DNA from: Candidatus Protochlamydia phocaeensis
GTDB lineage: Bacteria > Chlamydiota > Chlamydiia > Chlamydiales > Parachlamydiaceae
NCBI RefSeq assembly: GCF_001545115.1
Contig: NZ_FCNU01000007.1
Location: forward strand, 124,001-188,000
Length of the DNA: 64,000 bases
Direction of reading: 5' to 3'
This document shows, in pieces, positions 1-8,481 of this stretch; within the stretch, counting starts at the first letter, position 1, and the number at the start of each line of letters is the position of its first letter. Under the pieces are notes generated by a model that was given only the letters and a program-made list of their open reading frames with translations, was not told where the DNA came from and did no database searches. Position numbers and translations under genes: made by a program.

Positions 1-696
1 CCTTACATCGTAGGCATTATTGACGAGCTGGCGGACCTGATGATGGTGGCCAGCCAAGATATCGAAACACCGATCGCCCGCATTGCGCAAATGGCGCGCG
101 CTGTCGGCATCCACCTGATCTTGGCAACACAAAGACCCTCTAGAGAAGTCATTACGGGATTGATTAAGGCGAATTTCCCGACACGCATTTCATTTAAAGT
201 TGCCAGCCGTGTGAACAGTCAAATTGTTTTGGATGAAACCGGAGCGGAGTCTTTGCTGGGCAATGGCGACATGTTGTTCCTGCCTCCCGGCTCTTCACAT
301 TTAGTGCGCGCACAGGGAGCCTTTGTCCGCGATGAAGACATTCAGGCAGTGGTCGATCACATCTGCCAGCAGTCCCCTCCCAATTATGTCATTCAATCAT
401 TCGATAACTTTAATGGCCTTGACGGACTGCCTGGCTTGGGAGATGAAGAAATTGAATTGGACAGCCTGTACGATCAAGCGAAAGATATTGTCTTGAGCAC
501 GGGAAATGCGTCGACAACGTTTCTTCAGCGCAAACTCAAAATTGGCTATGCGCGGGCAGCCAGCCTGATGGATCAGCTTGAAATGCAAGGAATTGTCGGA
601 CCAGCCGAAGGAAGCAAGCCACGCAAAGTATTTGCAGGCAAAGCCAACAGTGCAGCCGAGAACGATCTGTCTGACGAAGAGGCCTTATTGGAATAG
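1..696 (+). CDS. ftsK: DNA translocase FtsK, C-terminal part (5' end outside window)
   Basis: This is the C-terminal end of the septum-located DNA pump that moves chromosome termini during segregation and dimer resolution. The frame is open from base 1, so the gene starts upstream. Residues 1-16 carry the Walker B region (IIDELADLMM), followed by the FtsK/SpoIIIE motif with LILATQRPS near residue 40. The last ~65 residues (AKDIVLSTG...FLQRKLKIGYARA) match the winged-helix gamma domain that reads KOPS-type sequences. The N-terminal membrane and linker regions are not in the window. XerC, a usual functional partner, is encoded at about 14.65 kb. Confidence 0.95.
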   Translation, partial: PYIVGIIDELADLMMVASQDIETPIARIAQMARAVGIHLILATQRPSREVITGLIKANFPTRISFKVASRVNSQIVLDETGAESLLGNGDMLFLPPGSSHLVRAQGAFVRDEDIQAVVDHICQQSPPNYVIQSFDNFNGLDGLPGLGDEEIELDSLYDQAKDIVLSTGNASTTFLQRKLKIGYARAASLMDQLEMQGIVGPAEGSKPRKVFAGKANSAAENDLSDEEALLE

Positions 697-816
697 GCGG
701 AAAGAGCCTTTGATAAATTTTCTCTATTCAGGCTTTAAATGTTGGTTATCGGATCAATCAGTCAATTAAAGATTTGCTCAGCAGCTCCGCTGCTGGCATA
801 TGAACCCGGAGGGAAT

Positions 817-1050
817 ATGCAACCGGAGAAGCGAATGCAAGAACAAGCCGGGCGCCTTAAATTCATGGGATGGATTTTTATTGGATTGGCGCTTTTTTGC
901 AGCACATGTGCTTATTTCATTCCCACCAATGAAGCCATTTTTTTGTTGTCTTCCAGAAATAAAGAAGGCGTCTACGTTCTTTCAGGGTTCTTTTTTTTCC
1001 TGGGACTCTATTGCTTGGGAGCTATTTGGAGAAGGCGGCACTTTTTTTAA
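817..1050 (+). CDS. Small two-helix membrane protein, unknown function
   Basis: A 77-residue protein with a charged N-terminus (MQPEKRMQEQAG) and two hydrophobic segments (FMGWIFIGLALFCSTCAYF and VLSGFFFFLGLYCLGAIW), ending in a basic tail RRRHFF. The ATG at 817 is chosen because GGAGGG lies just upstream; the frame is open further upstream but without a ribosome site. No family recognised. Its 3' end overlaps the convergent gene at 982-1422 by 69 bases, so one of the two ends may be shorter in reality. Confidence 0.55.
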   Translation: MQPEKRMQEQAGRLKFMGWIFIGLALFCSTCAYFIPTNEAIFLLSSRNKEGVYVLSGFFFFLGLYCLGAIWRRRHFF

Positions 1051-1422
1051 AATAGAAGGATGGTGGTTGAAATCGATCCACCCTTCCACTTCTTCTTCAC
1101 GCAAGCGGCTGAGTTCAAATTGAATGAGACCGTGGCTTGCATTGAGATTCTGAATGAATTCTTGGTTAAGGAACTGGAATCGCTGCAACTGGTCATGAAA
1201 ATGATGATGAGTAGCGGCATCCATGAGATTGGGGTAGTTTTCTTGAATCAACGTATCTACTTTTTCCAGTTCCTTTAAAAGGTCTTGCTGATGGGCCTGC
1301 AAAGGAGCGAGTTCCTCCTCTGAAATCACCTGTCTTGAAACATCTCTTAATTTAGTCGCCGTCTGAATAAGCTCTTCGAAGAGCTGTTTCATTTGATTAA
1401 TGTACTGCGCGAGACGTTCCAT
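982..1422 (-). CDS. Coiled-coil protein of 146 aa, FlgN-like pattern
   Basis: A mostly helical, hydrophilic protein with long heptad-like stretches (residues 1-70) and a segment around NLNASHGLIQFEL. The overall pattern, a long N-terminal coiled coil and a Pro/Ser-rich tail, resembles FlgN/type III export chaperones, but this is only a similarity of shape. An AAGGA ribosome site precedes the ATG at 1422. It is convergent with, and overlaps, the small membrane protein gene at 817-1050. Real gene likely; function unassigned. Confidence 0.6.
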   Translation of the reverse strand: MERLAQYINQMKQLFEELIQTATKLRDVSRQVISEEELAPLQAHQQDLLKELEKVDTLIQENYPNLMDAATHHHFHDQLQRFQFLNQEFIQNLNASHGLIQFELSRLREEEVEGWIDFNHHPSILKKVPPSPNSSQAIESQEKKEP

Positions 1423-1570
1423 GCTTGGTTGATCCTTTTTCTGCAGGTCAATAAAAAATTTTTATTTATCAAATTCATTCTGAGAAATATTGAGTTTCTG
1501 GTCAATCTTTTGCTGATTTCCCTTTATGCGAAAGGAAAAAGGCAAGCATGGCTTTTCTTTAGATAAACTT

Positions 1571-2398
1571 TTACGCTTTCTCCGGAAAAGTCGAATGGAT
1601 GCGCTGCATAATCGAATGAATGGCCAAGAGACGGAAATCCTCTCCTTTGTTTAATCTTTTATGCGTTTTCTCCCATTTACTCGAGTAGGCAAAATACGTC
1701 TGCTTCAAAGCGTTCAAGGGATAATCCTTTACGCTATTTTCAAAATGCGGAAAGCTTAGCCAAACACGTCCTTTTCCCACTTTTACCTCAACGGCCGCTA
1801 TTGACTTCTCCTGCGCCAGTCCTTGATAACTTGCCAAGACTTCATAAGGATAAACAGGATTTTTATCGGGCTCAAAATATCCGCCGCCAGCTAAGACCAC
1901 ATAACCGGTGTTCTTCTCATTTTCCAAATCTTTCATTTGAACTTTGACTGCTTCAACAATTGGATGAGAAAAAGGCGAATCGATTAATGGCCCGATTCCT
2001 TTGCCAGAAAAAAAATTAAAGCCTCTTTCATGGTTTGCGCAATAGGTGCTCGATGTATACTCGCTTCTTTGACACAAGCAATAAGCTCCTGCACAAGCAG
2101 CGAATACCTTGCCTCCATTTTCGACAAACTGGCGGGTTTTTTCCACAATGCCTGATGTGTTTACCCATGTCCAATCACTGCATTTGCCCCCCGGCAGCAC
2201 AAATAAAGAATTAGAGGCGTTCCATTGATCGGGAACAACGCCTGCATTATCAATCAAATTTAATGCGCTAGCGGGAAAATGCACCTGCAGAAGCTTTTCC
2301 AAGTTCTCTACTCCCGTTCGATCCACTCCTTGATAGGATTCTCCCTCTCCTTTAAAAAGATAAATGGAAGAAAGCCCTAAGTTCATATCCGAAACCAT
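1571..2398 (-). CDS. BPL_N-domain (class I glutamine amidotransferase-like) protein next to bioY
   Basis: 275 residues resembling the N-terminal domain found fused to some biotin-protein ligases (BPL_N, a class I GATase-like fold). Visible marks are LFVLPGGKC, the nucleophile-elbow-like FAACAGAYCLC and a C-terminal GKGRVWLSFPHFE block, the usual order in this fold. No ligase catalytic domain follows. It begins two bases after the bioY stop on the same strand, so the two are co-transcribed; a role in biotin handling is inferred from that. A second in-frame ATG lies four codons downstream (MNLGLSS). Confidence 0.85.
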   Translation of the reverse strand: MVSDMNLGLSSIYLFKGEGESYQGVDRTGVENLEKLLQVHFPASALNLIDNAGVVPDQWNASNSLFVLPGGKCSDWTWVNTSGIVEKTRQFVENGGKVFAACAGAYCLCQRSEYTSSTYCANHERGFNFFSGKGIGPLIDSPFSHPIVEAVKVQMKDLENEKNTGYVVLAGGGYFEPDKNPVYPYEVLASYQGLAQEKSIAAVEVKVGKGRVWLSFPHFENSVKDYPLNALKQTYFAYSSKWEKTHKRLNKGEDFRLLAIHSIMQRIHSTFPEKA

Positions 2399-2400
2399 TA

Positions 2401-3015
2401 TTAAGCACCCCTATTAAATATATTTCTTATTTTTTTAAGACAGTAAACACATAATTCGAGACAATAAGCACATAATAAAGCGGCTATCATTTTGAGACAG
2501 CCCCCTAACCAAAAAGGCTGTACCCCTTTGGCAAAGGCTTGATCAAAACCAACGAAGTACCCAAGCCAGGTAGCTCCTAAAATTAAAATACAGGCAAAAC
2601 CTGCCGTTAAACTTATTATTTTCCACCCTATCTTGGATGGTTTCTTATAGGCTAAAAGAGATCCCGACACGTAAGCGGCGCAGACGAATCCCAATAAATA
2701 TCCTCCGCTAGCATGTAGATACCACACCGCATCAGCCTTTCCTCCCGATAAGACGGGAAATCCCAAAGTAGCAAGCATAAGATAAAGCAAGACAGAACAG
2801 ACCGCCTGTTTCAAGGGCTGCAGCAGGATAAGGAGGAAGATGGCGAATACTTGCAAGGTAACGGGAATAGGCGTGTGGGGAAGCTCAATAGAAAGGGGTG
2901 AAATTGCCGCTAAAAATAAGGATCCAGCCAAAATTGAAAGGCCGGCTTTAATATAGCCCCTCCCTTTAGCTTGCGCGTGCTTTAGCGTAAGGGAAGCATT
3001 TATTAAATCTTTCAT
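2401..3015 (-). CDS. bioY: Biotin transporter BioY (ECF S component)
   Basis: A 204-residue polytopic membrane protein with about six hydrophobic segments and the BioY signatures PHTPIPVTLQVFAIFL and LPVLSGGKA-like region followed by ASGGYLLGF, which form the biotin site in the S component. BioY can work with a shared energising module or alone at low rate; no EcfA/EcfT genes are nearby. First gene of a two-gene operon with the BPL_N protein. The ATG at 3015 has no clear Shine-Dalgarno sequence. Biotin scavenging fits an intracellular lifestyle. Confidence 0.92.
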   Translation of the reverse strand: MKDLINASLTLKHAQAKGRGYIKAGLSILAGSLFLAAISPLSIELPHTPIPVTLQVFAIFLLILLQPLKQAVCSVLLYLMLATLGFPVLSGGKADAVWYLHASGGYLLGFVCAAYVSGSLLAYKKPSKIGWKIISLTAGFACILILGATWLGYFVGFDQAFAKGVQPFWLGGCLKMIAALLCAYCLELCVYCLKKIRNIFNRGA

Positions 3016-3368
3016 AGTTAATTATTCTATTCATTTAGTTGATTATTAGATCGATAAATATAGGAGTTTTAATTTAAAATGACAAGTCTAGTTTAAAAAG
3101 TTAATTCAATCAAATTGACAAATTTTTATTTTACAAAGCAATCGTCCGGACTATTGTCTTCTTTTAAAATGACAAATGAGCGAATTTTAAGTTATGGAAA
3201 AAGCATAATTTTTGAGTTTACATGGGCATAAAATAGCCAATATGATAAAACCTAAGCTCTTTATTATATTAATTGCCGGCAGATGAACCGATCAGCTCCT
3301 CTAATGGCGATTCGGCTTTTGTAAGGCCCATTTAGAAATATTTCATCGCTTAAAATAGGCTAAGACAC
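3016..3368. promoter_or_regulatory. Divergent intergenic region with an 18-bp palindrome
   Basis: AT-rich spacer between divergent bioY and the MBL-fold hydrolase, so it must contain both promoters. A palindrome CAATcGTCCGGACtATTG lies at 3139-3156, and the phrase TTTAAAATGACAA occurs twice on either side (about 3074 and 3164). These could be operator elements. I see no clear match to the classical BirA operator. Confidence 0.3.
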
Positions 3369-4142
3369 ATGAAAGGCTTTTGCCCCTTAGCATCGGGCTC
3401 TAAAGGAAATTGCATTTATTTGGGGACAGCTCAGACCAAAGTCTTAATTGATGCTGGCATCAGCGCTAAGGCCATTCAAGCGCGCTTGGCTGAAATTAAT
3501 GTGGATTTGACGGAAATAGATGCGATTTTAATTACCCATGAACACACAGATCATATTCAAGGACTTAAAATACTGGCCTATAAAATGGGCATTCCTCTAT
3601 TTGCCAACCATGAGACAGCAAAGGGAATTGTCGATGCCTTTCATGACTGTCCTAAATTTAAAATTTTTTCAACAGGCGAGCCTTTTGAATTTGGCGACCT
3701 GGAGATTCATCCTTTCAGCATTCAGCATGACACGCTTGATCCGGTTGCCTTTACGATTCGCACGAGTGATTTGAAGCTGGGATTTTGCACAGACTTGGGA
3801 TTTGCCACTTCGCTTGTGCAAGCGCATTTGAGAGAGTGCGATTACCTTTATGTAGAGGCCAATCACCAGCCTTCAATGGTTTATGCCTCGCCGCGCCCTA
3901 TGGTTTATAAGCAGCGCGTGCTGAGTCGCAGCGGCCACTTATCCAATGAAGCGTGCGGCAATCTGCTCGCGCAAGTGTACCATCCCAAGCTCAAGCACGT
4001 CCATTTAGCCCATTTGTCTAGCGAATGCAATAGTCCTGAGACAGCTTTAACGGTCATTGGAAATATTTTAAAGGAGCATGGCATCCAATTAGACATGTGC
4101 GTGGCACCGCAAGAAAAAATCAGCAAGGCCATTTATTTCTAA
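3369..4142 (+). CDS. Metallo-beta-lactamase-fold hydrolase, YycJ/WalJ type
   Basis: A 257-residue soluble hydrolase of the metallo-beta-lactamase superfamily. The metal-binding motif THEHTDH is at about residues 56-62, after the strand ending in LIDAGIS; further ligand positions are seen in FCTDLG and in the C-terminal HVHLAHLS. N-terminal CPLASGSKGNC is typical of the YycJ family, whose bacterial members are proposed to be 5'-3' DNA exonucleases or cell-wall-linked hydrolases. Related proteins occur in pathogenic chlamydiae. Gene stands alone, divergent from bioY. Confidence 0.88.
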   Translation: MKGFCPLASGSKGNCIYLGTAQTKVLIDAGISAKAIQARLAEINVDLTEIDAILITHEHTDHIQGLKILAYKMGIPLFANHETAKGIVDAFHDCPKFKIFSTGEPFEFGDLEIHPFSIQHDTLDPVAFTIRTSDLKLGFCTDLGFATSLVQAHLRECDYLYVEANHQPSMVYASPRPMVYKQRVLSRSGHLSNEACGNLLAQVYHPKLKHVHLAHLSSECNSPETALTVIGNILKEHGIQLDMCVAPQEKISKAIYF

Positions 4143-4450
4143 AGTCGGACGTGTCGTCCATTGGACTTAGGCATTTCTTGCTAAGAATTGAATGACACGC
4201 TTAGAAAACACTCCATTCGCTTCTTCAAGCTTTAACATATACTCTAACAGGGAACCCGGCAAAGAATCACATTGCCTTCTCATTAAAGCACCCCTAGCGC
4301 TTTGGTAAAAAGCCCCCCTCCTCCACTCTTTGCATAAAGCCTTTCTTGAGGAGTCTTGCAAGTGGACATCATTATAAAGACCTTCTGCCCATACAACTTG
4401 CAATCTGTACTTGCTCTCTTTTAAGGAAAACGAGCTGCTTAATTTTTAAC
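4143..4450. other. Intergenic stretch with a weak reverse reading frame, possible gene remnant
   Basis: No convincing gene. A reverse frame at 4403-4167 (78 codons, TTG start, no ribosome site) ends in a plausible-looking helical segment (SLLEYMLKLEEANGVFSKRV) and may be the tail of a decayed gene interrupted by the adjacent repeat element. Evidence is too thin to call a CDS. Confidence 0.3.
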
Positions 4451-4564
4451 AACCTGAATTTGGAGTTTTTTTGTCTTTTGGACTGACGGGAAAGCTCTTG
4501 CCATTTGTTCCTTTCCGCAGCTTTGACGCAGTCGAAAGAGCAAAAAAACTCCAAACTTAAGGTA
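4451..4564. repeat. MITE-like inverted-repeat element, copy A
   Basis: Begins AACCTGAATTTGGAGTTTTT and ends with the near reverse complement (CTCCAAACTTAAGGT). Inner parts continue the inverted match: CTTTTGGACTG on the left and CAGTCGAAAGAG on the right. The right half is the reverse complement of the left half of copy F at 63.8 kb, so this copy lies in the opposite orientation and lacks the centre. It contains no gene. Confidence 0.85.
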
Positions 4565-4622
4565 ATATAAAATTAAAACTTACAACAAACTTAAGAGGAG
4601 AATAAAAATGAAAATAAAAAAC

Positions 4623-4657
4623 AAAAGGCCTTTTTTTCTGAAATAAATAGGCCTTTT
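4623..4657 (-). terminator. Rho-independent terminator downstream of dnaJ
   Basis: On the reverse strand AAAAGGCCTat...AAGGCCTTTT forms a stem followed by GTTTTTTATTTT, a good T-rich tail, 42 bases after the dnaJ stop. On the forward strand a short frame of 12 codons with a strong AAGAGGAG site runs into the same hairpin; I do not call it a gene. Confidence 0.75.
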
Positions 4658-4698
4658 GCTAGGAAAGAAAGATTTTATAAAGGCAGCGAAGCCTTGAT

Positions 4699-5859
4699 TT
4701 AATGAGAAAAAAAATCCTTGATTTTATCTAAAAATCCCTTGCGCTTGGGCAGATTGTTCGGTCCTTCCAAATTGCTGAACTCTTGCAGAAGCTCTTTTTG
4801 CTTGTCGCTTAAACGCGTCGGCGTCTCAACAAAGATGCGGACAAGCAAGTCGCCTTTGCCATGACCATGAACATTGGGGAAGCCTTCGCCTTTTACGCGG
4901 AAAATTTTCCCATTTTGAGTTCCTTCGGGAATCGTAATGCGACAGGTGTGGCCCATGGGTGAAGGGACCTCTTTTTTGCAGCCAAGCGCAGCTTCCGCAA
5001 AGCTAATAGGCAAATCAATGATGACGTCATTGCCTTCGCGTTCAAAAATCTCATGAGGCTCGACGTTGATAAAAACGTATAAATCTCCTGGAGGTCCTCC
5101 GCCTTGGCCCGCATCACCGTAACCGCTCATTTTCAAGCGCATGCCGCTGTCAACGCCCGCAGGGATATGCACTTTAATGTGCTGCTTCTCTTTGACGACG
5201 CCTTCTCCATGACAGTTCTTACAAGGATCTGTGACAATTTTCCCCTCTCCCTGACATTTGGGGCAGGTCATTGTCATGCTGAAAAAGCCGCGCTGTTCAA
5301 ACACTTGGCCTCGTCCACCGCATTGATTGCATGTTTTGACGCCTTGGGCCGAATTTGCCCCCTTGCCATTACATGTGGTGCAGGTTACATAGTTGGAAAT
5401 GACCAATTCCTTATCCACGCCTTTGGCCGCTTCTTCAAACGATATCGTAATATTGACGCGTTTGCTCGCTCCTTGACGCGCTCCTCTTCCGCCTTCTCGT
5501 CCGCTAAACTCGCCTCCGCCTCCTCCACCGAAGAAGTCGAAAATGCTCTCGCCTCCTCCGCCCATGCCGAAAGCTCCCATAAATGTGCGCAAAGCCTCAT
5601 CCATGGAGGAGTATCCTTGGAATCCAGGTCCACCCGCTCCTTGCAGCCCTTCTTTACCGTAACGATCATAGGCTTGTCTTTTCTTTTCATCGCTCAAGAC
5701 TTCATAAGCTTCTGAAATTTCTTTGAATCGCTGTTCCGCTTTTGCATCGCCAGGATTTTTATCGGGATGATATTGGACGGCTTTTTTCCGATAAGCTTTC
5801 TTGATTTCCTCTGCAGTTGCATTACGAGAAACTTCTAAAATGTCGTAATAGTCAGCCAT
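4699..5859 (-). CDS. dnaJ: Chaperone protein DnaJ
   Basis: The Hsp40 co-chaperone that delivers clients to DnaK and stimulates its ATPase. All parts are visible in 386 residues: J domain with HPD in YHPDKNP, a Gly/Phe-rich linker (about 75-125), four zinc-finger repeats CxxCxGxG ([32 protein letters not shown]) and the two beta-barrel C-terminal domains. The ATG at 5859 (MADYYDIL) is preferred over an upstream in-frame TTG. rpsU lies upstream on the same strand, as in other chlamydiae. A CIRCE-like repeat sits about 85 bases upstream, suggesting HrcA control. Confidence 0.97.
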   Translation of the reverse strand: MADYYDILEVSRNATAEEIKKAYRKKAVQYHPDKNPGDAKAEQRFKEISEAYEVLSDEKKRQAYDRYGKEGLQGAGGPGFQGYSSMDEALRTFMGAFGMGGGGESIFDFFGGGGGGEFSGREGGRGARQGASKRVNITISFEEAAKGVDKELVISNYVTCTTCNGKGANSAQGVKTCNQCGGRGQVFEQRGFFSMTMTCPKCQGEGKIVTDPCKNCHGEGVVKEKQHIKVHIPAGVDSGMRLKMSGYGDAGQGGGPPGDLYVFINVEPHEIFEREGNDVIIDLPISFAEAALGCKKEVPSPMGHTCRITIPEGTQNGKIFRVKGEGFPNVHGHGKGDLLVRIFVETPTRLSDKQKELLQEFSNLEGPNNLPKRKGFLDKIKDFFSH

Positions 5860-5944
5860 AACGATCAACTACTTTATCGTGAGAATTAAAATTATTTGAA
5901 CTTCCGCTACAGTTTAGCATAGAAGTAATTTTTAAGACAAGAAT

Positions 5945-5971
5945 TTAGCACTTTAAACAACTAAGCGCTAA
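5945..5971 (-). promoter_or_regulatory. CIRCE-like HrcA operator upstream of dnaJ
   Basis: TTAGCACTT-N9-AAGCGCTAA: two 9-base arms separated by exactly nine bases, the geometry of CIRCE (TTAGCACTC-N9-GAGTGCTAA). The arms match each other except for one position, and they depart from consensus at the innermost arm base on each side and at one further base (C for T) in the right arm. Located between rpsU and dnaJ, 86 bases before the dnaJ start. Confidence 0.6.
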
Positions 5972-6076
5972 AAAGAAAAGTATTTTTGGTCTCCTTATTA
6001 ACTCATCAAATGAGCTTAATAAAGAACAAGGGGGGAGGATAAATGTCCTTTCCCCTTAAAGACGTAGATGAACAAA

Positions 6077-6256
6077 CTAACGCTGCTTCTTATATTTCAA
6101 AGCTGCTTTAGATTTAGCGCGTTTTTTAATTGAAGGTTTAGAATAAAAACGATGTGCTTTTACAGATTTCATGACTCCTTCTTTATCAAGACGCTTTTTT
6201 AAAGCACGGAGTGCTTTATCAATAGAATCGCCTATGCGAACTTTTACAAGTGACAT
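6077..6256 (-). CDS. rpsU: 30S ribosomal protein S21
   Basis: A 59-residue basic protein starting [19 protein letters not shown] and ending [12 protein letters not shown], which matches bS21 along its length. It binds the 30S subunit platform near the anti-Shine-Dalgarno end of 16S rRNA. The ATG at 6256 follows AGGATTCATTTCA, a good ribosome site. Located just upstream of dnaJ on the same strand, the order also found in Chlamydia. Confidence 0.95.
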   Translation of the reverse strand: MSLVKVRIGDSIDKALRALKKRLDKEGVMKSVKAHRFYSKPSIKKRAKSKAALKYKKQR

Positions 6257-6520
6257 TGAAATGAATCCTAATTTCTAAATGTTAAATTGTATTGATTAAC
6301 AACTCATTAGAGCATATTTAATCAAGCAATATTTCTTGTCTTATACAGATAGGAATAATGCTACCTGAAAGAGGGGATATTAATCAAATAAAAAGAACAC
6401 TTCTACTATTCTTAAATCCCAAAATAGATGGATAACTGCATAAATTTGCCAATTGGCTTGAAGTTATTTGCCGACAACGCAAGCACGCGCGCTTTATTCC
6501 TCTGAGAAGTGGCATAAGCC
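6257..6520. other. Upstream region of rpsU, no gene seen
   Basis: AT-rich sequence which must hold the rpsU promoter on the reverse strand; no clear consensus pair picked out. The rest of the spacer up to tsaB (6521-6618) is a palindromic repeat copy listed separately. Confidence 0.3.
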
Positions 6521-6606
6521 GTCGTCTAATGACCTAGATTCGCTTTCTTCCTCATCGGAAAAAAAAAGAACACGTTATGATGGGATTTAATACACCCTCT
6601 AAGAGA
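6521..6606 (-). repeat. Palindrome-family repeat (family 2), copy at 6.5 kb
   Basis: Read on the reverse strand it has the same order of blocks as the copy at 20.75 kb: CTTAGAGGGTGTATTAA, then CCCATCATAA, then GCGAATCTAGGTCATTAG. The middle is diverged. Non-coding, between rpsU and tsaB. Confidence 0.65.
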
Positions 6607-6618
6607 CTGCCGTAAACA

Positions 6619-7311
6619 TTAAGACTTATCCGCTTGCCGTTTCTTCTCGCGTTCGGCCTCTGTCTCTCTTAGATAAAGCAGATCGATCGGCTGTCCGGGC
6701 TCTTTCCATAGTCCCCTCTGATAAGCAGCTTCCACGCTGAAAGCCAGCGCCTCGACAGAAGGGGGTCTTTCTTCCCACTGCCAGGGGTTATTTGGATAAA
6801 GAGCGTCCAGCTTGGCTTTAAGCGTTTGATAAGATGGGCTGACCAAATGTGAGACTTCGTCCGTTAGAATATTTTTGATATCTTCTAGTGGGGAGAGTAT
6901 GGGTTCGCTGAGGTAGCGAACGCCTTCATCCGATCGATAGCCCTTTCGCACATAGGCCCCGCCAATTTTAGCATCAATAATGGCAGCAAAGGCGATATTA
7001 TTCTCTGTGGGGACAAATCCGTCCAAGCTACATACGCCGATTAGAGGAAGATTCCAACTGAAGGACAAGGCTTGAGCAACAGATACTCCCATACGGATTC
7101 CCGTATAAGATCCCGGTCCGATTCCGACTCCAATACAAGTCAGCTCCGTAGGAGAGACATCCAAATCTTCCATAGCGGCAGCCAGTTCGGGCATCAGAAA
7201 CTTAGATTGCGCAGACCCAAAAGGAAGCTCTTGGGCAAAGACCACTTCCAATTGATTTAAGCAAGCAATCACGCCTCTTTCCGTGCTTGTTTCTATGAGT
7301 AAGATATACAT
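6619..7311 (-). CDS. tsaB: tRNA threonylcarbamoyladenosine biosynthesis protein TsaB
   Basis: The scaffold partner of TsaD in forming t6A37 of ANN-decoding tRNAs. 230 residues of the ASKHA fold, with the N-terminal ILLIETSTERG (phosphate-1-like) and the family mark CIGVGIGPGSYTGIRMGVS near residue 60-80, which distinguishes TsaB from TsaD (no iron ligands HxxxH). It starts three bases after the dgt stop, so both are in one transcript. Pathogenic chlamydiae have the same gene between rpsU and lon. Confidence 0.93.
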   Translation of the reverse strand: MYILLIETSTERGVIACLNQLEVVFAQELPFGSAQSKFLMPELAAAMEDLDVSPTELTCIGVGIGPGSYTGIRMGVSVAQALSFSWNLPLIGVCSLDGFVPTENNIAFAAIIDAKIGGAYVRKGYRSDEGVRYLSEPILSPLEDIKNILTDEVSHLVSPSYQTLKAKLDALYPNNPWQWEERPPSVEALAFSVEAAYQRGLWKEPGQPIDLLYLRETEAEREKKRQADKS

Positions 7312-7314
7312 AAA

Positions 7315-8481
7315 CTAATATAGCTCTATTTTACTGGGGACAATAATTTTTTCTAACGTACGGACAAAGAAATTATCGGTCATTCCGGCGATGTAATCGA
7401 TCACCATTTGAACCGAACTTGTCTGCGATAAATATTTTTCATTTCGCTTATGCAAGTAATTTTTCCATAAATAACTTTGTTCTTTGCCAGCTTCCAAATC
7501 TTCTAACAGCCATTCAAATAAAATCCGATAGCTATGCTTAATTTTTGAAGATTCTACTTTAAGCTTTGGGTGAACATAGATTTGCTTAAAGTTGAAGCGC
7601 CGTAGCGTTCGCAAAGCCTCATACGATTTCTCTGAAATGGCAATATAGTCTTTATTATAGCTATGTTGGATAATATCCGCGGCCAATACTCCGAGGATCT
7701 CGCGGTTGGTTGTCCCTAAAAACGTTTGCGGAATATCTTCCCGTTTGAGAATGCCTAAGTTAATGGCATCTTCAATATCGCGCCCAATATAGCTCATCGT
7801 GTCGCATAATTTGACCAAACAGCCTTCTAACGTGCCGGGCATAATATTATTGTCCGGATGGCTTTTCTTTTGCTTTTTTTCTCTAAAGTGATCGTCCCAC
7901 GTCTTGCCAAAGGAAGGGGCTAAAACAGGTCCGCCCATTCCTCCGTCATGACAGAGGAATCCGTCATAGACTGCCAGCCCTAAATTAAGCGGTTCGATTT
8001 CGGTAAATAACCGACAGGATTGCAGAGGATGGCAAAAAGGGCCATTATCGTGTTCAATAGATAAGGCCGATAAATACCCCTCTCCTTCATGTCCAAAGGG
8101 AGCATGCCCGACATCGTGTCCCAAAGAGATAGCTTCCACCAAATCCAAATTTAGCCGCAGAATTTCCGCGATCCCGCGCGCAAAGCTGCTTACGAGCTGA
8201 ACATGCAAGCTGCGATGAGTAATATGGTCATTTTCTACTAAATAGACGACTTGCGTTTTATCAACATAGCGAGAATAAGCCTTTGAGTGAAGAATGCGGT
8301 CTACGTCTCTTTTATAAGGCATGCGGTGATCGTCTTCTGCTCCTTCAAAGCGCGTGTGATTTTTTGAAAAAGCTGCCTGAGGAAAAAGCAAATCCTGCTC
8401 TTTTTGTTCGGCAACTTGACGATAATAAGCCAAGGTATCGATTGCTTGATGCTTGGATGCATCAATTTGAGCTTGAGACAT
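7315..8481 (-). CDS. dgt: HD-domain deoxyguanosinetriphosphate triphosphohydrolase-like protein
   Basis: A 388-residue dNTPase-type phosphohydrolase that converts dGTP (and related dNTPs) to nucleoside and triphosphate. Metal site: H92-region RSLHVQLV, H122-D123 in GHDVGHAPFGHEGE, and a downstream Asp in the MSYIGRDIEDA segment. The family usually controls dNTP pools or degrades damaged nucleotides. ATG at 8481; the next gene tsaB follows after three bases. In the chlamydial order I remember, tsaB is followed by lon, so dgt looks like an extra gene here. Confidence 0.9.
   Translation of the reverse strand: MSQAQIDASKHQAIDTLAYYRQVAEQKEQDLLFPQAAFSKNHTRFEGAEDDHRMPYKRDVDRILHSKAYSRYVDKTQVVYLVENDHITHRSLHVQLVSSFARGIAEILRLNLDLVEAISLGHDVGHAPFGHEGEGYLSALSIEHDNGPFCHPLQSCRLFTEIEPLNLGLAVYDGFLCHDGGMGGPVLAPSFGKTWDDHFREKKQKKSHPDNNIMPGTLEGCLVKLCDTMSYIGRDIEDAINLGILKREDIPQTFLGTTNREILGVLAADIIQHSYNKDYIAISEKSYEALRTLRRFNFKQIYVHPKLKVESSKIKHSYRILFEWLLEDLEAGKEQSYLWKNYLHKRNEKYLSQTSSVQMVIDYIAGMTDNFFVRTLEKIIVPSKIELY

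Noticed and set aside
4372-4554. 60-codon reverse frame
   Set aside because: Most of it is translation of MITE copy A, not a protein gene.
5104-5715. Long forward frame of 203 codons
   Set aside because: It is the antisense shadow of dnaJ zinc-finger and Gly-rich regions; no ribosome site and Ala/Ser/Cys-rich composition expected from the reverse of those codons.
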